NCBI GenBank assembly: GCA_014379665.1 | Contig: JACMLK010000375.1 | Coordinates: forward strand, 1 to 9,400 | Length of the DNA: 9,400 nucleotides | Reading direction: 5' to 3' | Origin: Saprospiraceae bacterium | GTDB lineage: Bacteria; Bacteroidota; Bacteroidia; Chitinophagales; Saprospiraceae | Shown here: positions 6,551 to 9,400 of the stretch, piece by piece | Layout: each line of letters starts with the position of its first letter | How positions within the stretch are numbered: the stretch's first letter is position 1 | The notes under the pieces: generated by a model | What the model saw: the letters and a program-made list of their open reading frames with translations, nothing else | The model's database searches: none | Told to the model about the DNA's origin: nothing | Made by a program: the position numbers and the translations under genes

Positions 6551-6771
6551 TTGTTTTCAAAACTCTATTTACCTCATCAAACCTTTACAAAGGCAAGACC
6601 CTTTATACCCATTCCATCGAAAAAACGTAATCATAATATAAAAGTCCGTCTGATAACTCGGATAACTGAAATGCGTGGTGTACATTTGTTTATACTAACG
6701 AACTTTTATTGCGTGAGTATAATCGTTACTCAGAATTCTAGAATGACATAAGAAGAAACAAACAAAAAAAT
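6551..6771. promoter_or_regulatory. Intergenic region before the hydrolase, with candidate promoter and small palindromes
   Basis: No gene is seen here. TACATTTG at 6681-6688 matches the Bacteroidota -7 core and points to the hydrolase about 80 nt downstream, though no -33 TTG is evident. Between it and the ATG lie TGAGTA (6714-6719) with TACTCA (6727-6732), a 6-bp inverted repeat with a 7-nt gap, and the perfect 10-bp palindrome ATTCTAGAAT (6735-6744). They could be operator sites or leader structure; no regulator is identifiable. Confidence 0.3.
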
Positions 6772-7674
6772 ATGAAACGAATAATTGTAATTTTCAGTTT
6801 GACACTTTTTGCTTTTATACATTTTTCCTGTAGGCAAAACGTTAATACGAATGAAAAAGTAAAGGAGCACATTGAGATAGAGAATGATGGAGTAAAGATT
6901 GCCTATCAGGATTCGGGAGATGGCGATACTTGCCTGCTGTTTATACACGGCTGGGCAATAAATAAAGAATATTGGCAGGCTCAGGTGGAATATTTTAACA
7001 AACGGTTTCGGATTGTAACCATTGATTTACCGGGGTTTGGAGAATCAGGCAAAAACAGAACCGATTGGTCAGTTGAAAAATATGGAAAGGATATTTCAAA
7101 AGTTCTGACTGAGTTAAAGCTCAACAATGTAATTCTGATTGGGCATTCCATGAGTGGAGCAATTATAGTAGAAGCCGCCCTCAAAAACCCAGATAAAATT
7201 ATTGGAATAGTAGGTGTTGACAATTTTAAAGATTTTGGTGTCGCTCCTACCGAAGAAGACAAAAAACGTTCGGGAGAAGCGTATAAAAAATTGAGAATAA
7301 ATTATACATTATTTGTTCAGGAGATAGCTAATAAATATTTGTTTTCACCATCAACAGATAGCATTATTAAAGCCAAAGTAATAAATGATTTTATGAGTGC
7401 CGATTCAACTATTGCTGCCGAAATCGCAGAAAGAAATGATGAGTATCCTTTAAATGAAAAATTAAAGGCAGTAAACAAGACCTTATATCTTATCAATAGC
7501 AGTGAATATCCTACAGATACCGTCAGGTTTAAGGAATCTGAAATATCCTGTACATTATACCTTGTTGGCCCTACCGGGCATTATCCTATGATTGAAGCAC
7601 CGGATAAATTCAATAAGGCATTGGATAGTATAATTAATAGAATGAATACAGTACTTTTCGAATCGGAGTATTAG
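6772..7674 (+). CDS. Alpha/beta hydrolase, probable lipoprotein
   Basis: This 300-residue protein has a hydrophobic N-terminal segment (about 3-19) ending at Cys20 in IHFSC, followed by a polar linker. That layout fits a signal-peptidase II lipoprotein, although the residues before the Cys are not a textbook lipobox. The mature part is an alpha/beta-hydrolase fold: the oxyanion-loop HGWA (59-62), TIDLPGFGES (83-92), the nucleophile elbow GHSMSG with Ser126, a cap region about 150-230, a probable acid near D249, and His270 in GPTGHYPMIEAP. The catalytic triad therefore looks complete. Relatives hydrolyse esters, lactones or haloalkanes; the substrate cannot be read from the sequence. The ATG at 6772 directly starts the signal segment and is preceded by an A-rich tract with AAGAAGAAA. 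It is monocistronic, and its 3' end converges on the tRNA on the other strand. Confidence 0.88.
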   Translation: MKRIIVIFSLTLFAFIHFSCRQNVNTNEKVKEHIEIENDGVKIAYQDSGDGDTCLLFIHGWAINKEYWQAQVEYFNKRFRIVTIDLPGFGESGKNRTDWSVEKYGKDISKVLTELKLNNVILIGHSMSGAIIVEAALKNPDKIIGIVGVDNFKDFGVAPTEEDKKRSGEAYKKLRINYTLFVQEIANKYLFSPSTDSIIKAKVINDFMSADSTIAAEIAERNDEYPLNEKLKAVNKTLYLINSSEYPTDTVRFKESEISCTLYLVGPTGHYPMIEAPDKFNKALDSIINRMNTVLFESEY

Positions 7675-7825
7675 CCTCTAGTTTTAGTGGTCTATTCGAT
7701 CAGGGCCATTATTTTCACCTTAATATTCCATTTTAAGCTATGTATAAAGCGGGTAGATGCGCGATCTATTATATTGGATAACTAGGCCGTAATAACAATA
7801 CGTCTCCCATGTAGAATTATTTAAT

Positions 7826-7862
7826 GTAAAAAGCCTTGACAATCAATTGACTATCAAGGCTT
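7826..7862 (-). terminator. Rho-independent terminator of the tRNA-fMet transcript
   Basis: AAGCCTTGA (7831-7839) and TCAAGGCTT (7854-7862) form a perfect 9-bp stem. Read on the minus strand it lies 4 nt beyond the tRNA 3' end, and its second arm runs into CTTTTTA, a good U tract. On the plus strand the tail is poorer, so termination of the convergent hydrolase transcript is possible but less certain. Confidence 0.85.
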
Positions 7863-7866
7863 ATTG

Positions 7867-7939
<73 letters not shown>

Positions 7940-7991
7940 ATCCAGACATTACGATGTGGTAAACTTTTTACCCATGTTTCGTAATGGACTG

Positions 7992-8021
7992 CAAAGGTAA
8001 TGATTTTTTTGTCAAAACCAA
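7992..8021 (-). promoter_or_regulatory. Promoter of tRNA-fMet
   Basis: On the minus strand, TTG (8021-8019) is followed after 19 nt by TACCTTTG (7999-7992) and then C. Both match the Bacteroidota sigma-ABfr-type promoter (TTG near -33, TAnnTTTG near -7) at the standard spacing. Transcription would start about 45 nt before the mature tRNA. This is the best promoter in the window. Confidence 0.75.
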
Positions 8022-8088
8022 GAAGCTATCCCCAAAATTTAAATAATTATATTTATACTGGAAATGACCTTATCTGATCAATACACTG

Positions 8089-8096
8089 TACATTTG
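8089..8096 (+). promoter_or_regulatory. Probable -7 promoter element of the TPP-riboswitch transcript
   Basis: TACATTTG, followed by TGC, matches TAnnTTTG and would place the transcription start at about 8103, immediately before the aptamer. That position is what a riboswitch leader needs. The -33 TTG is not evident at the usual spacing. Confidence 0.55.
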
Positions 8097-8102
8097 TGCA
8101 TC

Positions 8103-8178
8103 CTATTGGGGTGCTTAAGTTGTCTTAGGCTGAGATCATACCCTCCGAACCTGAGCAGGTAATGCTGAAAAGGAAAAG
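8103..8178 (+). ncRNA. TPP riboswitch aptamer (THI element)
   Basis: The conserved core is present in order: GGGGTGC (8108-8114), GGCTGAGA (8128-8135), ACCC (8140-8143), GAACCTGA (8147-8154), CAGGTAATGCTG (8156-8167) and a closing GGAA (8172-8175). P2 is formed by GGGG with ACCC. P3 is a 7-bp stem, GCTTAAG (8113-8119) with CTTAGGC (8124-8130), around a UUGU loop. The outer P1 looks weak. It binds thiamine pyrophosphate and lowers expression of the downstream gene when TPP is plentiful; here that gene is an outer-membrane receptor. Confidence 0.95.
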
Positions 8179-8194
8179 TTTAAGTCTTCATAAA

Positions 8195-8246
8195 AGATAT
8201 CTCATTAGGATTATAATTTAATTTAAATTATTAAAATGAGATATTT
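8195..8246 (+). promoter_or_regulatory. Start-codon-sequestering hairpin (riboswitch expression platform)
   Basis: ATATCTCATT (8197-8206) and AATGAGATAT (8235-8244) are perfect reverse complements. One G-U and one A-U pair extend the helix to 12 bp around an AT-rich 28-nt loop. The 3' arm contains the ATG at 8236-8238 and the next codons of the receptor gene. When the helix is formed the start codon is hidden. No U tract follows, so control is likely at translation rather than by termination. How TPP binding would favour this helix is not clear from the sequence. Confidence 0.65.
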
Positions 8247-9400
8247 AATCCTTATATTATTTGTTTTACCCTTACAGATATCCGGTCAGTACACTATCTC
8301 AGGAACTGTGTCGAATACCAGGGGAGAACATTTATCTTTCGCCACCGTCTATATACCGGGTACTGCTTATGCGGCATCCACAGATGACCATGGCAAATAC
8401 ATCATCACTGACGTAGCTCCGGATCAATATACGTTCATCGTAAAATTCGTAGGATATCGTGTTCACACTCAGGATGTAACCATCCATGCAGATCAAAAAA
8501 TAGATGTCGTGCTTCAGGGAGAAATTTATAATCTGGATGCTGTCGAGATACTGGCCAACAGGGTAGGGCAAAAGGGTCCTTTTACCAAACAGAATCTCAG
8601 TAAAGAGACACTGCTTAAAGAAAACCTGGGGCAGGATGTTCCATTCATCCTTCAGTGGACACCATCGATGGTCGTTACTTCAGACGCAGGCACCGGTATC
8701 GGGTACACAGGTATGAGACTCAGAGGTTCAGATCAGACCCGAATCAATGTTACCCTCAATGGGGTTCCGGTCAATGAAGCAGAATCTCATAATGTTTTTT
8801 GGGTAGATCTTCCGGATCTTATGGGATCCGCCCAAAGTATTCAGATTCAAAGAGGGGCAGGAACATCCACCAATGGTGCAGGAGCTTTTGGTGGTACAGT
8901 GAGTATAAATACAGCTGAGGTTCGGGTGAATCCTTACGTAGATATCTTCAGCACTCTTGGGTCGTTTAATACCCAAAAACTTAGTGTGCACGTTGGTACC
9001 GGACTGATAAATGACAGGTATGTAATAGATGGAAGGTACAGCACTGTACATTCGGACGGATACGTAGACCGGGCAAATGCAAGGCTTAACTCATTATTTT
9101 TTTCAGCAGCAAGAGTCTCCTCCAAATCATCACTCAGATTAAACGTTATCAGTGGTAAAGAAATCACCTATCAATCATGGAGTGGTGTCCCACAAGCAAA
9201 AGTGGACAATAATCAGGAAGGTCTTGTATCACATTATGATCGCAATGTTGGCAGCCTCTATAAGTCTGATGCTGATTCAGTCAATTTGTTTGCTTCAGAC
9301 CGAAAATATAATTATTATTCCTACGCAAATCAGATAGATAATTACCGGCAAACCTATGTGCAACTACTGCATTCTCTCGCGTTGAAGCCAAATCTTAAAA
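8236..9400 (+). CDS. TonB-dependent outer-membrane receptor, probable thiamine (precursor) importer (3' end cut off by window)
   Basis: The frame is open from the ATG at 8236 to the window edge, 388 residues with no stop. A signal peptide covers about 1-17 (LPLQISG before QYT). Residues 18-95 form a CarboxypepD_reg-like beta domain (ISGTVSNTRGE, then FATVYIPGT and DDHGKYIITDVAPDQY). A TonB-box-like LDAVEILANR (100-109) follows, then the plug domain (about 115-228) with GMRLRGSDQTRINVTLNGVP, WVDLPDLMGSAQSIQIQRG and GAGAFGGTVSINT. The rest is alternating beta-barrel strands, incomplete here. The upstream TPP riboswitch makes thiamine or a thiamine-related compound the most likely substrate; this is inferred from regulation, not from the protein. 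Such receptors in Bacteroidota are often followed by an inner-membrane transporter and thiamine salvage genes, which would lie beyond the window. The ATG choice is supported by the signal peptide starting directly there. Confidence 0.93.
   Translation, partial: MRYLILILFVLPLQISGQYTISGTVSNTRGEHLSFATVYIPGTAYAASTDDHGKYIITDVAPDQYTFIVKFVGYRVHTQDVTIHADQKIDVVLQGEIYNLDAVEILANRVGQKGPFTKQNLSKETLLKENLGQDVPFILQWTPSMVVTSDAGTGIGYTGMRLRGSDQTRINVTLNGVPVNEAESHNVFWVDLPDLMGSAQSIQIQRGAGTSTNGAGAFGGTVSINTAEVRVNPYVDIFSTLGSFNTQKLSVHVGTGLINDRYVIDGRYSTVHSDGYVDRANARLNSLFFSAARVSSKSSLRLNVISGKEITYQSWSGVPQAKVDNNQEGLVSHYDRNVGSLYKSDADSVNLFASDRKYNYYSYANQIDNYRQTYVQLLHSLALKPNLK

Noticed and set aside
6324..6641. Plus-strand frame of 105 codons containing NGLKPIGDTN
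   Set aside because: It starts inside the transposase gene in another frame and merely reads the duplicated transposase fragment and element copy 3. It lacks the catalytic motifs and is treated as a pseudogene fragment.
8728..9167. Minus-strand open frames opposite the TonB receptor
   Set aside because: They are antisense shadows of a well-supported receptor gene and overlap each other in different frames.

Overview
The window comes from a member of the Bacteroidota. Several upstream regions carry the phylum's TAnnTTTG promoter core, ribosome-binding sites are weak or absent, base composition is AT-rich, and there is a CarboxypepD_reg-like/TonB-dependent receptor of the type common in this phylum. 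The style of the IS200-like transposase and its in-frame palindrome suggests a Saprospirales-like lineage; that placement is inference and not proven.

Left part (1-3351, minus strand): the end-truncated gene of a Na+/phosphate-cotransporter-type membrane protein with a PhoU-like C-terminal region, preceded by a tight etfB-etfA pair for the electron transfer flavoprotein. A divergent intergenic region (3352-3525) separates these from a plus-strand pair: a small TPR protein and a class I CPD-photolyase-like flavoprotein that starts at TTG.

Middle part (5208-6771): a mobile-element patch. A 102-bp element made of two mutually inverted palindromes occurs three times with exactly the same length. 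Copy 1 abuts the photolyase stop codon and is followed by a decayed second copy of the last ~185 bp of the photolyase gene. Copy 2 lies in frame inside an otherwise intact HUH (Y1, IS200-like/RAYT-type) transposase gene and adds 34 residues to it. Copy 3 sits in a short decayed duplicate of that same transposase segment. This resembles REP elements mobilised by RAYT transposases, and also the in-frame Rickettsia palindromic elements. It is the most unusual system in the window.

Right part (6772-9400): a lipoprotein-type alpha/beta hydrolase (plus), an initiator tRNA-fMet on the minus strand with its own promoter and intrinsic terminator, then a divergent TPP riboswitch leading into a TonB-dependent receptor gene that runs off the window. 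The riboswitch implies that the receptor imports thiamine or a precursor. A 12-bp helix downstream of the aptamer would bury the receptor's AUG, which points to translational control.
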